From assembly GCA_034434335.1 (NCBI GenBank), contig DAOTZS010000054.1, positions 1 through 13,857 of the forward strand: 13,857 nt of DNA. The letters are read 5' to 3'. The stretch is from DAOTZS01 sp034434335. Its GTDB lineage: Bacteria; Chloroflexota; Anaerolineae; CG2-30-64-16. The stretch's first letter is position 1. Each line of letters begins with the position of its first letter. The notes beneath the pieces were generated by a model that worked only from the letters and a program-made list of their open reading frames with translations, was not told where the DNA came from and made no database searches. Below, piece after piece: positions 6,602 through 13,857 of this stretch. The position numbers and the translations under genes were made by a program.

Positions 6602-7591
6602 ATGGCCGGGCAGGTGGCGATGGAAGGACAGGCAAGGAGTAAGGTGGTCACCCTTTTGCGTAGGACGCCCGCTGAGCAAAGTCAAGATGCAGCCAGGATC
6701 CAGGCGAGCCTGGCCAGGACCCGGCAGGGGTTCATGGGGCGCCTGACGGCGCTGTTCCAGGCGAATGAGATAACCGATGATACCTGGGAGGAGCTAGAGG
6801 CGCTGTTGATCCAGGCCGATCTGGGTGTCAATACCGCCATGCAGGTTGTCACACGCCTGCAGAAGGTGGCTCGTCAGGAGCACATCAAACGCCTGGAGGA
6901 CCTGCGCCAGGCGTTGGCCGACGAACTGCTAAAGCTGCTGGCTCACCCAACGGCCTCGGCCATTGAGGCCCCGCGCCTGCTGACTGTGGTGTTGGTGGTG
7001 GGGGTGAATGGCTCGGGCAAGACGACCAGCATTGCCAAGCTGGCCCACTATTACAAGCGCCGCGGGAAGCGGGTGGTGTTGGCCGCGGCCGATACCTTTC
7101 GCGCGGCGGCAATTGACCAACTCAAGATCTGGGGTGAGCGGGTTGGCGTGGATGTGATCGCCCAGGCGCCGGGGGCAGACCCTGGCGCGGTGGTGTATGA
7201 TGCCATTCGGGCCAGCCAGGAGAGCCGGCGAGCTGACCTTCTCATTGTGGATACTGCGGGCCGGTTGCACACCAAATATAACCTGATGAAGGAGTTGGAG
7301 AAGGTGCGCAACGTCTGTGCCCGGCAGGTGCACGACGCGCCCCACGAGACACTGCTGGTGCTGGATGCCACCACCGGCCAGAACGCCATCAGCCAGGCCA
7401 GGCACTTCAAGGACGCGGTTCAGGTCACAGGGATTATCCTGACCAAGCTGGATAGCACTGCGAAAGGTGGCATCGTTTTTGCCATCGAGCAGGAGCTGGG
7501 TCTGCCGGTGCGCTTTGTGGGCACTGGCGAGAAGCCCGACGACTTCGCCGAATTTGACCCCAAGGCATTCGTGCAGGGAATCCTGGCCTAG
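6602..7591 (+). CDS. ftsY: Signal recognition particle receptor FtsY
   Basis: This 329-residue SRP-type GTPase docks the signal recognition particle with its nascent chain at the inner membrane. It has the N domain four-helix bundle (about 20-115), then the G domain with G1 GVNGSGKTT at 134-142, the insertion-box motif DTFRAAAIDQL, G3 DTAGR at 217-221, G4 TKLD at 281-284 followed by STAKGG, and the C-terminal GTGEKPDDFAEFDPKAF. FtsY is distinguished from Ffh by the missing methionine-rich M domain and this ending. The acidic A domain of E. coli FtsY is absent, as in many bacteria; the N-terminal extension is short and basic. The ATG at 6602 was chosen because GGGGAG (6589-6594) lies 7 bp upstream. 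The ATG at 6629 is in frame but has no comparable site. prfB follows after 79 bp. Confidence 0.97.
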   Translation: MAGQVAMEGQARSKVVTLLRRTPAEQSQDAARIQASLARTRQGFMGRLTALFQANEITDDTWEELEALLIQADLGVNTAMQVVTRLQKVARQEHIKRLEDLRQALADELLKLLAHPTASAIEAPRLLTVVLVVGVNGSGKTTSIAKLAHYYKRRGKRVVLAAADTFRAAAIDQLKIWGERVGVDVIAQAPGADPGAVVYDAIRASQESRRADLLIVDTAGRLHTKYNLMKELEKVRNVCARQVHDAPHETLLVLDATTGQNAISQARHFKDAVQVTGIILTKLDSTAKGGIVFAIEQELGLPVRFVGTGEKPDDFAEFDPKAFVQGILA

Positions 7592-7608
7592 AGGCAGGGG
7601 AGATTGGG

Positions 7609-7642
7609 GCAGGAGTTACGCACTTTAGGGCGTAACTCCTGC
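7609..7642 (+). repeat. Perfect 12-bp inverted repeat between ftsY and prfB
   Basis: GCAGGAGTTACG and CGTAACTCCTGC are separated by a 10-nt loop. No T-run follows (TTCTGAC), so it is not a standard intrinsic terminator. It could shape the ftsY-prfB transcript, be an RNA-processing site, or be a remnant of a palindromic repeat or insertion-sequence end. Confidence 0.65.
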
Positions 7643-7670
7643 TTCTGACAAATGTTTGGAGAGGTGTAAG

Positions 7671-8784
7671 ATGAGCGAGATCCGTAACCAACTTAGCGAA
7701 CTGGCTGAACAGATCGAGAGCATGCGGAGGCGCCTTTGACATTGCCGGCAAACGAGCCGAGATCGCCCGCTTGGAAGAGCAGTCCACCGATGCGTCTTTC
7801 TGGGACGATCCGGAGGCAGCCAGGGCCCTGATGCGCAAGTTGACCAGTTTGCAGGAAGAGGTGGCTGTGTGGGACAGGCTGGCGCAAGACACGGCCGATG
7901 CTTTGGAGTTGCTCGCCATCGCCGAGGAGAGCGACGATGAGCAGACGATTGCCGAAATCAAGGCCGAGGCTGTTCAACTGCAAAAACGCTATCAGGAGCT
8001 GGAGTTTCAGCTCGCTCTCAATGGACCCTATGACCGCAACGGCGCCATTCTCTCCATCCACGCAGGGGCCGGGGGCACCGAGGCCCAGGACTGGGCGCAG
8101 ATGTTGCTGCGCATGTATCTGCGTTGGGCGGAACGGCACGGCTACGAGACCGAGATCACCAACCAGTTGGATGGGGAAGAGGCCGGCATCAAGACCGTCA
8201 CCGTGGAAATCAATGGCCCGTGGGCCTACGGTTACCTCAAAGCCGAGCGCGGGGTCCATCGCCTGGTGCGTATCAGCCCCTTCGACGCGGCAGCTCGCCG
8301 CCACACCTCCTTCGCGCTGGTCGAGGTCCTGCCGATCCTCGAGGATGATATTGAGGTCGAGATCCGCCCCGAAGATATTCGCATGGACGTCTTTCGCGCC
8401 GGCAGCGCGGGTGGACAGCACATGCAGAAGAACTCCACAGCCGTACGGCTCACCCACATCCCCACTGGCATCGTGGTGACCTGCCAGAATGAGCGCAGCC
8501 AGCTACAAAACCGGGAGACGGCCATGCGCGTGCTGCGCGGTAAGCTGTATGACCTGGCGCTGCAGAAGCGGGAAGAGGAGGAGGCGCGGCTGAAGGGCAA
8601 ACACGTGGAGGCTGGTTGGGGCAACCAGATCCGCTCCTACGTGCTACAGCCTTACCAGATGGTCAAGGACCTGCGCACCAACGTGGAAACAAGTAATCCG
8701 ACAGCCGTGTTGGACGGCGAAATTGATATGTTCATCGAAGCATGGCTCAGGTCGCAGGTGGCAGGGAACAACCACCAGGGATAA
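7671..8784 (+). CDS. prfB: Peptide chain release factor 2, with programmed +1 frameshift
   Basis: RF2 releases the peptide at UGA and UAA codons. Translation starts at ATG 7671 (GGAGAGG 6 bp upstream), reads 22 codons to an in-frame UGA at 7737-7739, then shifts +1 at CTT-TGA-C to continue from GAC at 7738. The full product is 370 residues (E. coli RF2 is 365). The codon-recognition tripeptide SPF is at 202-204 (8275-8283), which identifies RF2 and not RF1. The catalytic GGQ is at 247-249 (8410-8418). The start of the second domain is DASFWDDP, typical of RF2. The zero-frame piece alone would be a 22-residue peptide, so a plain gene caller would miss the start or call it broken. It is not a pseudogene. 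Shifting falls as RF2 rises, giving autoregulation. Confidence 0.97.
7725..7740 (+). promoter_or_regulatory. RF2 programmed +1 frameshift site
   Basis: An internal Shine-Dalgarno-like CGGAGG (7725-7730) is followed by the codon CGC, then CTT TGA C. The 3-nt spacing between the purine tract and the CTT slip codon is the same as in E. coli prfB (AGGGGG, TAT, CTT TGA C). The UGA is recognised by RF2 itself, so low RF2 favours slippage and synthesis. Confidence 0.95.
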
Positions 8785-8819
8785 GCAGCTCGTGAAGGCG
8801 ATGGAGGAGCGGGGCAGGA

Positions 8820-8850
8820 GCAGGGCCCTAGAGTTGGGGCTGCCTTTCTT
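8820..8850 (+). terminator. Possible terminator after prfB
   Basis: GCAG plus CCC pair with GGG plus CTGC around an 8-nt loop, with a two-base bulge on the left arm. The tail is CTTTCTT. It lies 35 bp after the prfB stop and just before a strong promoter, which fits a transcript boundary. The bulge and broken T-run keep confidence low. Confidence 0.4.
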
Positions 8851-8876
8851 GCCAGAATCGCGAAAAGGGCTATAAT
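8849..8876 (+). promoter_or_regulatory. Promoter for the zinc-ribbon gene and its leader
   Basis: TTGCCA (8849-8854) and a perfect TATAAT (8871-8876) are separated by 16 bp. The expected start near 8883 gives a leader of about 200 nt before the GTG at 9084. It is the best-matching promoter in the window. Confidence 0.65.
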
Positions 8877-8882
8877 GTATTT

Positions 8883-9070
8883 TGACGTGTAACAGTCAGC
8901 CACATACACGGGGTCTTGATCGTTGGCGCGGCGGGGCCGCGGCAGAACTGGTACTCACGGTAAGGACGCTGATGAGAATGGGCACGTCGCCGGGTAAAAT
9001 GCCTGCCTGGGCAGGCCGGTTGGAACTCGTATCAACTGGCCGATGCCCCGAGCAGGCTTCAGTAAAGAAA
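8883..9070 (+). ncRNA. Putative structured leader RNA upstream of the zinc-ribbon gene
   Basis: This is an approximately 190-nt stretch with no convincing ORF, between a strong promoter and a Shine-Dalgarno. Visible stems: CGCGGC/GCCGCG (8927-8941, loop GGG), GCCTGC/GCAGGC (9001-9016, loop CTGG), CGGTTG/CAACTG (9017-9038, one G-U pair, 10-nt loop), and GGGCA/TGCCC (8980-8984 with 9044-9048), which encloses the last two to form a three-way junction. CGGGG at 8909-8913 could instead pair with CCCCG at 9046-9050, so the 3' strand has two rival partners. I do not recognise a known riboswitch or RNA family. It may be a regulatory leader or a separate small RNA. Confidence 0.35.
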
Positions 9071-9083
9071 AAGGAGATTTACC

Positions 9084-9458
9084 GTGAGTCAGTTCTCAGA
9101 GAAGACGTTGGTCTGCCGCGACTGTGGCAGGGAATTCACCTTCAGTGTTGGCGAGCAGTCGTTCTACGCTGCTCGGGATTTCAGCGAGCCAACCCGTTGC
9201 CCTGAATGCCGGGCTGCCAGGAAAGCCTCCCGCGAGGCTGCTGAATACAGCAGCTATGGGGGCGGTAGCCGAGGTGGGCGGGGCTCCTATGGCGGGACCG
9301 AACGCCGGGGCAGGTCCGGAGGCAGTCATGGCACACGCCAGTTATATAAGGTCACGTGTGCCGACTGTGGTGTGGAGACCGAGGTGCCGTTTGAGCCCCA
9401 GACGGGACGTCCGGTTTACTGTCGCGACTGCTTCGAGAAGCACAGAATGTCGCGCTAA
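9084..9458 (+). CDS. Small protein with two zinc ribbons and an RG-rich linker
   Basis: This 124-residue protein has two four-cysteine modules. The first is C11-x2-C14 and C39-x2-C42, with the zf-trcl-like pattern CRDCGREFTFSVGEQSFYAA and RCPECR. The second is C92-x2-C95 and C113-x2-C116, with CADCG, VPFEP, GRPVYC and RDCF. Both patterns are known as probable zinc-binding domains in small bacterial proteins of unknown function. Between them (about 55-85) is a low-complexity Gly/Arg/Ser/Tyr linker with GGSRGGRG and repeated SYGG, like the RGG tracts of RNA-binding proteins. Nucleic-acid binding is an inference. The GTG start at 9084 is supported by AAGGAG (9071-9076) 7 bp upstream. It has its own promoter and a long leader, so it may be regulated separately from prfB and smc. 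Confidence 0.88.
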   Translation: MSQFSEKTLVCRDCGREFTFSVGEQSFYAARDFSEPTRCPECRAARKASREAAEYSSYGGGSRGGRGSYGGTERRGRSGGSHGTRQLYKVTCADCGVETEVPFEPQTGRPVYCRDCFEKHRMSR

Positions 9459-9485
9459 CCCCTTTTGGGGCCAATGAAGCCTGAC

Positions 9486-9542
9486 ATCAGCGGGCGCGCC
9501 GGGCTGTTGCTGTGGCAACCGTTCAGGTTGGCGCCCGCTGAT
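9486..9542 (+). repeat. Long hairpin just upstream of smc
   Basis: ATCAGCGGGCGC (9486-9497) pairs perfectly with GCGCCCGCTGAT (9531-9542). The 33-nt interior holds a second stem, GTTGC/GCAAC with loop TGTG. No T-run follows (AATTTAAAG). It ends 25 bp before the smc start. It may be a weak terminator for the zinc-ribbon gene, a processing site, or a leader structure affecting smc translation. Confidence 0.6.
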
Positions 9543-9567
9543 AATTTAAAGTGGGTGCGTACGACCA

Positions 9568-12500
9568 GTGCGCTTCGTTAAACAGCTTCAACTACAGGGC
9601 TATAAAACCTTCGCCTCGCGTACCGTCTTCGTGTTCGATGAAGGCATTACCGCCATCGTGGGGCCTAACGGCAGCGGCAAATCGAACATCGCTGATGGTC
9701 TGCGCTGGGTGCTGGGCGAGCAGAGCTACTCTGTCTTGCGCGGCAAACGCACTGAAGACATGATCTTCTCTGGCAGCGATCAGCGCCCTCGCCTGGGCAT
9801 GGCCCACGTCGCGCTGACGTTCGATAATAGCACTGGCTGGCTGCCAGTTGAGTTCAGCGAGGTGGAGATCGCGCGGCGCGCCTATCGCTCGGGCGAGAAT
9901 GAGTATTACATTAACGGCAACCGCGTCCGCCTGCGCGATGTGTTAGAGCTGTTGGGCTCTTCCGGCCTGGCTGAGCGCACTTACACGGTCATCGGCCAGG
10001 GGCTGGTGGATCAGGCCCTCTCCCAACGGCCGGAAGAGCGCCGGAAGCTCTTTGAAGAAGCTGCCGGCATCACCGTCCACCAAAGAAAGCGCGAAGAGGC
10101 CCTTCAACGCCTGGCCGATGCGCGCGTCAACCTCACGCGTGCCCAAGACATCATCGCCGAGCTTACCCCGCGCCTGCGCTACCTCAAAGGACAGGTCCGC
10201 CGGGCCACCGAATACCAGCAACTGAAAACTGATCTGGATGCTCTGCTGCGAACCTGGTATGGCTACCAGTGGTATCAGGCGTTGCAGGTGCTCTCCCTGG
10301 CCAGAGATCAATTGGCCGAGCATACGGCTGTGACTGAAGAGCTGGCAGGTGCCCTGAACACCTTGCTGGAGCAGAGCGCCAGCCGTCGCAGCGAGGGCGC
10401 TTCTCTGAGAGAGCAACTCAGCGTGTGGCATCGCGCCAGCAGCGAGTTGCATCGTCGGGCCGAGGTGGTACAGCGCGAACTGGCTGTGCGCTCCGAACAG
10501 CACCGCTTATGGGGCGAGCAGCGTGAGGAGTTGGAGCGCGAGCTGGTACACCTGCGCGCCTTGCTTGAGGATGGTGAAGCGCGGCTGCAGGCCGCGGCGC
10601 GGGAACTGGCAGAGGCGCAACGGGTGCATCAGACACACCACTCCCTGGTTGCTGCTGCACAACAGGAGCTGGATGAGCGGGAAGAACAACGCCGGCTCCA
10701 GGCAGAGCGGCTGAATCAGGCTCAGGAGGCTGCCCTGGCCCTCAAGACCCAACTGGCCGCAAACCGCTCGCGGCTGGCCCAACTCGGCGAGCGACAGGCC
10801 GAACTGCTTGCCGCCCGCCAGACGCAGGATCAGGCTGTCCAGGAGGCAGCGGCTGAAGTGGCCAGCCTGGCCGAACAGATGGCCCGCTTATCCGAGCAGG
10901 TGGCCGCATGCCAGGCCGAGCTGGCCAGGTTGGAAGAGCAGGGGCGGTGTCAGGCGCAGGAGCTGGCAGCCGCGCAAGAGGCCGAGCAGAAGGCCAATGA
11001 GGAACTGATGGCTGCCCAACGGCTCCTGGCCCGCCTGCAGGATCAGTATGAGCTGCTGACCAGGTTGCGGGAAGAGGGTGCCGGGCTAAGCGCCGGCCCG
11101 CGCGCCGTTCTGGCCGCGCGCCGCGAGTTGCAAGGGATCATCGGTGCCCTGGGCGACCTGATCGAAGTCCCAGCCGAGCTGGAGCGGGCCATCGAGGCTG
11201 CCCTGGGCAGCCGGTTGCAGGATATCGTGGTGCAGCGCTGGGAAGACGCGGAAGCCGCTGTTGCCTTCCTGAAAAAGCGCCAGGCCGGCCGTGCCACCTT
11301 CTTGCCGCTGGACACCTTGCGCCCAGGCCAACCCGCCACAGTGCCCCACATGGCCGATGTCATCGGCCTGGCCAGCAAACTGGTCAAATGCAACGAGGCA
11401 GTACGCCCTGCCGTGGAATTGGCCCTCAACCGCACCCTGGTGGTGCGCGACCTGCCCACGGCCCGGCGCCTGCTCTCCGAAGGCGGCTGGGCTGCCCTGG
11501 TCACCCTGGAGGGGGAGATCGTGCGGCCGGGTGGCAGCGTCACGGGTGGCAGCGATAACCAGCGCCGTGACAGCGGCCTGCTGGCCCGCGGCCGGGCCCT
11601 GCGCGAGCTGCCGGCCCAGATGCGGGCCGCGGAAGCCCGCCTGGCCGCGTGCCAGGCTGACGTGTCAGCCGCGCGCGAGCGAGAGGCTGCCATTATAGCT
11701 GCCATCAATGCCCTGCACAGCCAGCGCGACGAACTGGCAACCAGGCAGACACAACTGGCAAACGAACGCAACCATGTTCAACTGGCCTGGGAGCGGGCCC
11801 GTCAGGCCCAGGCCTGGCACGCAGAGCGCCTGCGCCAGAGCGAGCAGGAAATCGCCGAGCTGGAGGCGCGCCGGCTTGAACTTCAGGCCACTATCTCCAA
11901 ACTGGCCGAACAGCTTGTCGGCCAGGAAGCAGCAGTAGAAGCAGCCCACCGCGCGCTGGCGGCCCTGGCCACCGACGAACTGGTGGCCAACCTGGCCCGC
12001 TTGCGCGCCGAGGCAGCCGTCAGTGCAGGCCAGCTTCAGAGCCACCAGGCCAGGGTTGCCGAACTGGCCAATCAACAACAGGCACGCCAACAGGAAATTG
12101 CCACCAAGGAAGAACGTGTCCGTATGCTGGCAGCCCAACAAGCAGAGGCTGCGCAAGCCATGGCGGAGCTGGCTGGCACTGCTCAGGCCCTGGCCGCCGA
12201 GCTCGCGGCCCTGATGGCCAAAATAGAGCCGGCAGAGGCCAGGCTGGCAGCTCTCGATAACGAGCAGCGCGACCAGGAAACCCAGGAGCACAACCTGCGG
12301 GAACAGTTGCGCCTGGCCCAGATGCGCCAGAACCAGGCCGAGCTGGCTGTCCAGCGCGGGCGCGACAAACTGTCTCATTTGCGCAACGACATCGAGAAGG
12401 AGCTGGGGCTGGTCGTCCTGAGCGAAGCTGACGGTTGGGAGGCTTCCGAGGTCCTCGACAGCCAGATACCCCTGCCCCTGAACGGCATGGTGGTCCGCCT

Positions 12501-13206
12501 TCCTAAGGTCACAGAGCTGCCCGAAGGGCTGGAAGATGACGTGCGGCATCTGCGCCAGCAGATCAGCCGCCTGGGCCCCGTGAACCTGGACGCCATCAAG
12601 GAGTATAATGAGCTTGAAGCGCGCTATAACTTCCTCACCTCGCAGGCAGAGGACTTGCAGAAGGCTGTGACTTCTCTGGAAGAGGTGATCGCCGAACTGG
12701 ACCGGGTGATGGAGCGGGAATTCCTGGCCACCTTCAAAGCTGTGGCCGCCCAGTTCCGGGAAGAGTTTGTCTCTCTGTTCGGTGGCGGTTCGGCGCGGCT
12801 GGTGCTCACTGAGCCCGATAGCCCCAGCACCACCGGGGTCGAGATCATCGCCAGGCCGCCAGGCAAGCGAGAACAGGGGTTGGCGCTGTTATCGGGCGGC
12901 GAGCGCGCCCTTACTGCCGCGGCCTTGATCTTCAGTATCCTCAAGGCACGGCCCACCCCCTTCTGTGTGCTGGATGAGGTGGATGCAGCTTTGGACGAGG
13001 CCAATATTGGCCGCTTTCGCGACGCCCTCAAGGCGCTCAGCAAGCAGACCCAGTTCGTCATCATCACCCACAACCGCGGCACCATCGAGGTCGCCGATAC
13101 TATCTACGGTGTCTCGATGGGGCCCGATAACACCTCTCAGGTGCTCTCGCTGAAGCTGCAGGGCAATCGGGTAGTGCCTGTTTCGGCAGGTGAGCTGGGG
13201 ACCTGA
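9568..13206 (+). CDS. smc: Chromosome partition/condensation ATPase SMC
   Basis: This 1212-residue SMC protein is the core of the bacterial condensin (with ScpA and ScpB, neither seen here). Walker A GPNGSGKS is at 32-39 in the N-terminal head. QGLVDQAL and RKLFEEAAGI precede a long coiled coil (about 170-505) rich in Glu, Gln, Ala and Leu. The hinge spans about 520-665, from GIIGALGDLIEV to a glycine-rich GGSVTGGS at 655-662. The returning coil runs to about 1000, then LGPVNLDAI, the C signature LSGGE at 1108-1112 and Walker B FCVLDEVDAALDE from 1132. All ATPase elements are intact. The GTG start at 9568 fits the family N-terminus (RFVKQLQLQGYKTFASRT) and is the only start after an in-frame stop at 9547, but no good Shine-Dalgarno precedes it. 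Many long opposite-strand frames here are shadows. Confidence 0.98.
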   Translation: MRFVKQLQLQGYKTFASRTVFVFDEGITAIVGPNGSGKSNIADGLRWVLGEQSYSVLRGKRTEDMIFSGSDQRPRLGMAHVALTFDNSTGWLPVEFSEVEIARRAYRSGENEYYINGNRVRLRDVLELLGSSGLAERTYTVIGQGLVDQALSQRPEERRKLFEEAAGITVHQRKREEALQRLADARVNLTRAQDIIAELTPRLRYLKGQVRRATEYQQLKTDLDALLRTWYGYQWYQALQVLSLARDQLAEHTAVTEELAGALNTLLEQSASRRSEGASLREQLSVWHRASSELHRRAEVVQRELAVRSEQHRLWGEQREELERELVHLRALLEDGEARLQAAARELAEAQRVHQTHHSLVAAAQQELDEREEQRRLQAERLNQAQEAALALKTQLAANRSRLAQLGERQAELLAARQTQDQAVQEAAAEVASLAEQMARLSEQVAACQAELARLEEQGRCQAQELAAAQEAEQKANEELMAAQRLLARLQDQYELLTRLREEGAGLSAGPRAVLAARRELQGIIGALGDLIEVPAELERAIEAALGSRLQDIVVQRWEDAEAAVAFLKKRQAGRATFLPLDTLRPGQPATVPHMADVIGLASKLVKCNEAVRPAVELALNRTLVVRDLPTARRLLSEGGWAALVTLEGEIVRPGGSVTGGSDNQRRDSGLLARGRALRELPAQMRAAEARLAACQADVSAAREREAAIIAAINALHSQRDELATRQTQLANERNHVQLAWERARQAQAWHAERLRQSEQEIAELEARRLELQATISKLAEQLVGQEAAVEAAHRALAALATDELVANLARLRAEAAVSAGQLQSHQARVAELANQQQARQQEIATKEERVRMLAAQQAEAAQAMAELAGTAQALAAELAALMAKIEPAEARLAALDNEQRDQETQEHNLREQLRLAQMRQNQAELAVQRGRDKLSHLRNDIEKELGLVVLSEADGWEASEVLDSQIPLPLNGMVVRLPKVTELPEGLEDDVRHLRQQISRLGPVNLDAIKEYNELEARYNFLTSQAEDLQKAVTSLEEVIAELDRVMEREFLATFKAVAAQFREEFVSLFGGGSARLVLTEPDSPSTTGVEIIARPPGKREQGLALLSGGERALTAAALIFSILKARPTPFCVLDEVDAALDEANIGRFRDALKALSKQTQFVIITHNRGTIEVADTIYGVSMGPDNTSQVLSLKLQGNRVVPVSAGELGT

Positions 13207-13296
13207 GGCTCCCGTTCTTGGCGAAGGAGTGCCATCTATTCCTGGTCAGCCATGGGGCAAAGTGGAAGGGAGGATCGGCGAGGAGCTGCAGAGCCT

Positions 13297-13857
13297 ATGC
13301 GTCAACGGTTGCTTCACTGGGGCATGATCGGAGGCATGGTGGCTTTCTGGGGTGCCAGTTTCGTCTTCACCAAGGTGGCCATGAGGTGGCTGGGGCCGAC
13401 CATGGTAGCCTTTTGTCGCTGGACGGTCACTGCCCTGGCTTTGCTGGGCTGGTTGGCCGCCACAGGCAAGCTATGCTCCGTTGGCAGGTTGTTGCGCCAG
13501 GATGGCCGTGCAGCAGCATGGATCGCGCTGGTCGGCATTACGCTCTTCTATGCCACCGGCAACCTGGCCCTCAGGTATACCACTGCTATCAATGCCAGTG
13601 TGCTGACCAACCTGATTACCGTCTTCATGGCCCTGATCGGCACGTTCTGGCTGGGTGAGCGCCTTGCCCTGGCTGAGTGGCTGGCCATGGCGGGCGCCTT
13701 TGTGGGCGCGGGACTGGTGAGCCAGGGAGCGGGCCATCTCACCCTGTCGGCGCCTGGTCTGCGCGGGGATTTGCTGTTGGTCCTGGGGGCTCTTTTCGGC
13801 GCTATCTACAGCGTGGGAGGTAAGCGGCTGGTTGCCACCTATCCCCCCGACGTGACC
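13297..13857 (+). CDS. EamA/DMT-superfamily membrane transporter (3' partial)
   Basis: The frame is open to the end of the window, giving 187 residues of an expected 290-300. The sequence shows hydrophobic helices typical of drug/metabolite transporters: an N-terminal segment containing GGMVAFWGASFVFTKVAM, then PTMVAFCRWTVTALALLGWL, WIALVGITLFYATGNLAL, an Ala/Thr-rich stretch TTAINASVLTNLITVFMAL, and the LGERLALAEWLAMAGAFVGAGLV turn that ends the first EamA repeat. The second repeat begins at RGDLLLVLGALFGAIYS. The substrate cannot be told from sequence. The ATG at 13297 has GAGGAG (13280-13285) 11 bp upstream, which is rather far, so the start is likely but not certain. It lies 90 bp after smc on the same strand. 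Confidence 0.85.
   Translation, partial: MRQRLLHWGMIGGMVAFWGASFVFTKVAMRWLGPTMVAFCRWTVTALALLGWLAATGKLCSVGRLLRQDGRAAAWIALVGITLFYATGNLALRYTTAINASVLTNLITVFMALIGTFWLGERLALAEWLAMAGAFVGAGLVSQGAGHLTLSAPGLRGDLLLVLGALFGAIYSVGGKRLVATYPPDVT

Noticed and set aside
7434..7961. Opposite-strand frame across the ftsY end and prfB start
   Set aside because: It overlaps two clear genes and the RF2 frameshift site, and carries no recognisable motif.
8969..8976. CTGATGAG in the leader before the zinc-ribbon gene, like a hammerhead ribozyme core
   Set aside because: No properly placed stem II followed by GAAA, nor a matching cleavage site, could be found.
9005..9013. GCCTGGGCA, similar to part of the ZTP riboswitch 3' motif
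   Set aside because: The conserved 5' half of that riboswitch is not recognisable, and the downstream gene is not a purine or folate gene.
9592..13085. Many long opposite-strand and shifted frames inside smc (for example 11665-12549 and 11043-11771 on the minus strand)
   Set aside because: GC-rich coiled-coil coding sequence yields long shadow frames. They lack Shine-Dalgarno sites and recognisable motifs, while the smc frame is intact over 1212 codons.
13218..13658. 146-codon frame after smc
   Set aside because: It overlaps the EamA-type gene in another frame. The latter has clear transmembrane-helix composition and family motifs.

Overview
The window is a GC-rich stretch of bacterial chromosome. 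The gene content and protein style suggest Chloroflexota, perhaps an Anaerolineae-like lineage. That placement is an inference from the mix of genes (secreted-type glycosidase with long C-terminal repeats, two-zinc-ribbon protein with RG-rich linker, rnc/ftsY/prfB/smc cluster) and not from any marker comparison. Ten protein genes are visible. Two of them run off the window edges.

Left part (1-3931, all + strand): the 3' part of a glycoside-hydrolase-like protein with two C-terminal repeat domains, then a DegV-family fatty-acid-binding protein and a YghO/GNAT-like acyltransferase-fold protein, closely spaced and probably co-transcribed. Middle left (3932-6140): a 163-bp palindrome-rich insertion (copy A) lies between convergent genes. 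It is followed on the minus strand by a response-regulator/histidine-kinase hybrid and rnc (RNase III).

Right part (6141-13857, + strand): rnc is divergent from a run of housekeeping genes: ftsY (SRP receptor), prfB (RF2, with the classical in-frame UGA and +1 frameshift site), a small two-zinc-ribbon protein behind a long, hairpin-rich leader, smc (chromosome condensation ATPase), and the start of an EamA/DMT-type membrane transporter. The rnc-ftsY gap carries back-to-back promoters sharing a -35 region, a 220-bp insertion (copy B) and an intrinsic terminator just ahead of ftsY.

The most interesting structure is the pair of oppositely oriented miniature elements (3954-4116 and 6228-6447). 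They have matching tips (GTAACTATTCAGGC in B), an exact 8-bp target duplication around copy B, and an interior made almost wholly of small hairpins. Copy B differs from copy A mainly by two extra hairpin modules, and one stem shows a compensatory base-pair change. The GTAA tip and 8-bp duplication fit IS66-family transposition. Copy B sits right at the predicted +1 of the promoter facing ftsY. Other points worth checking are an RNase III with alanine in place of one of its four metal-binding acidic residues, and the structured leader upstream of the zinc-ribbon gene.
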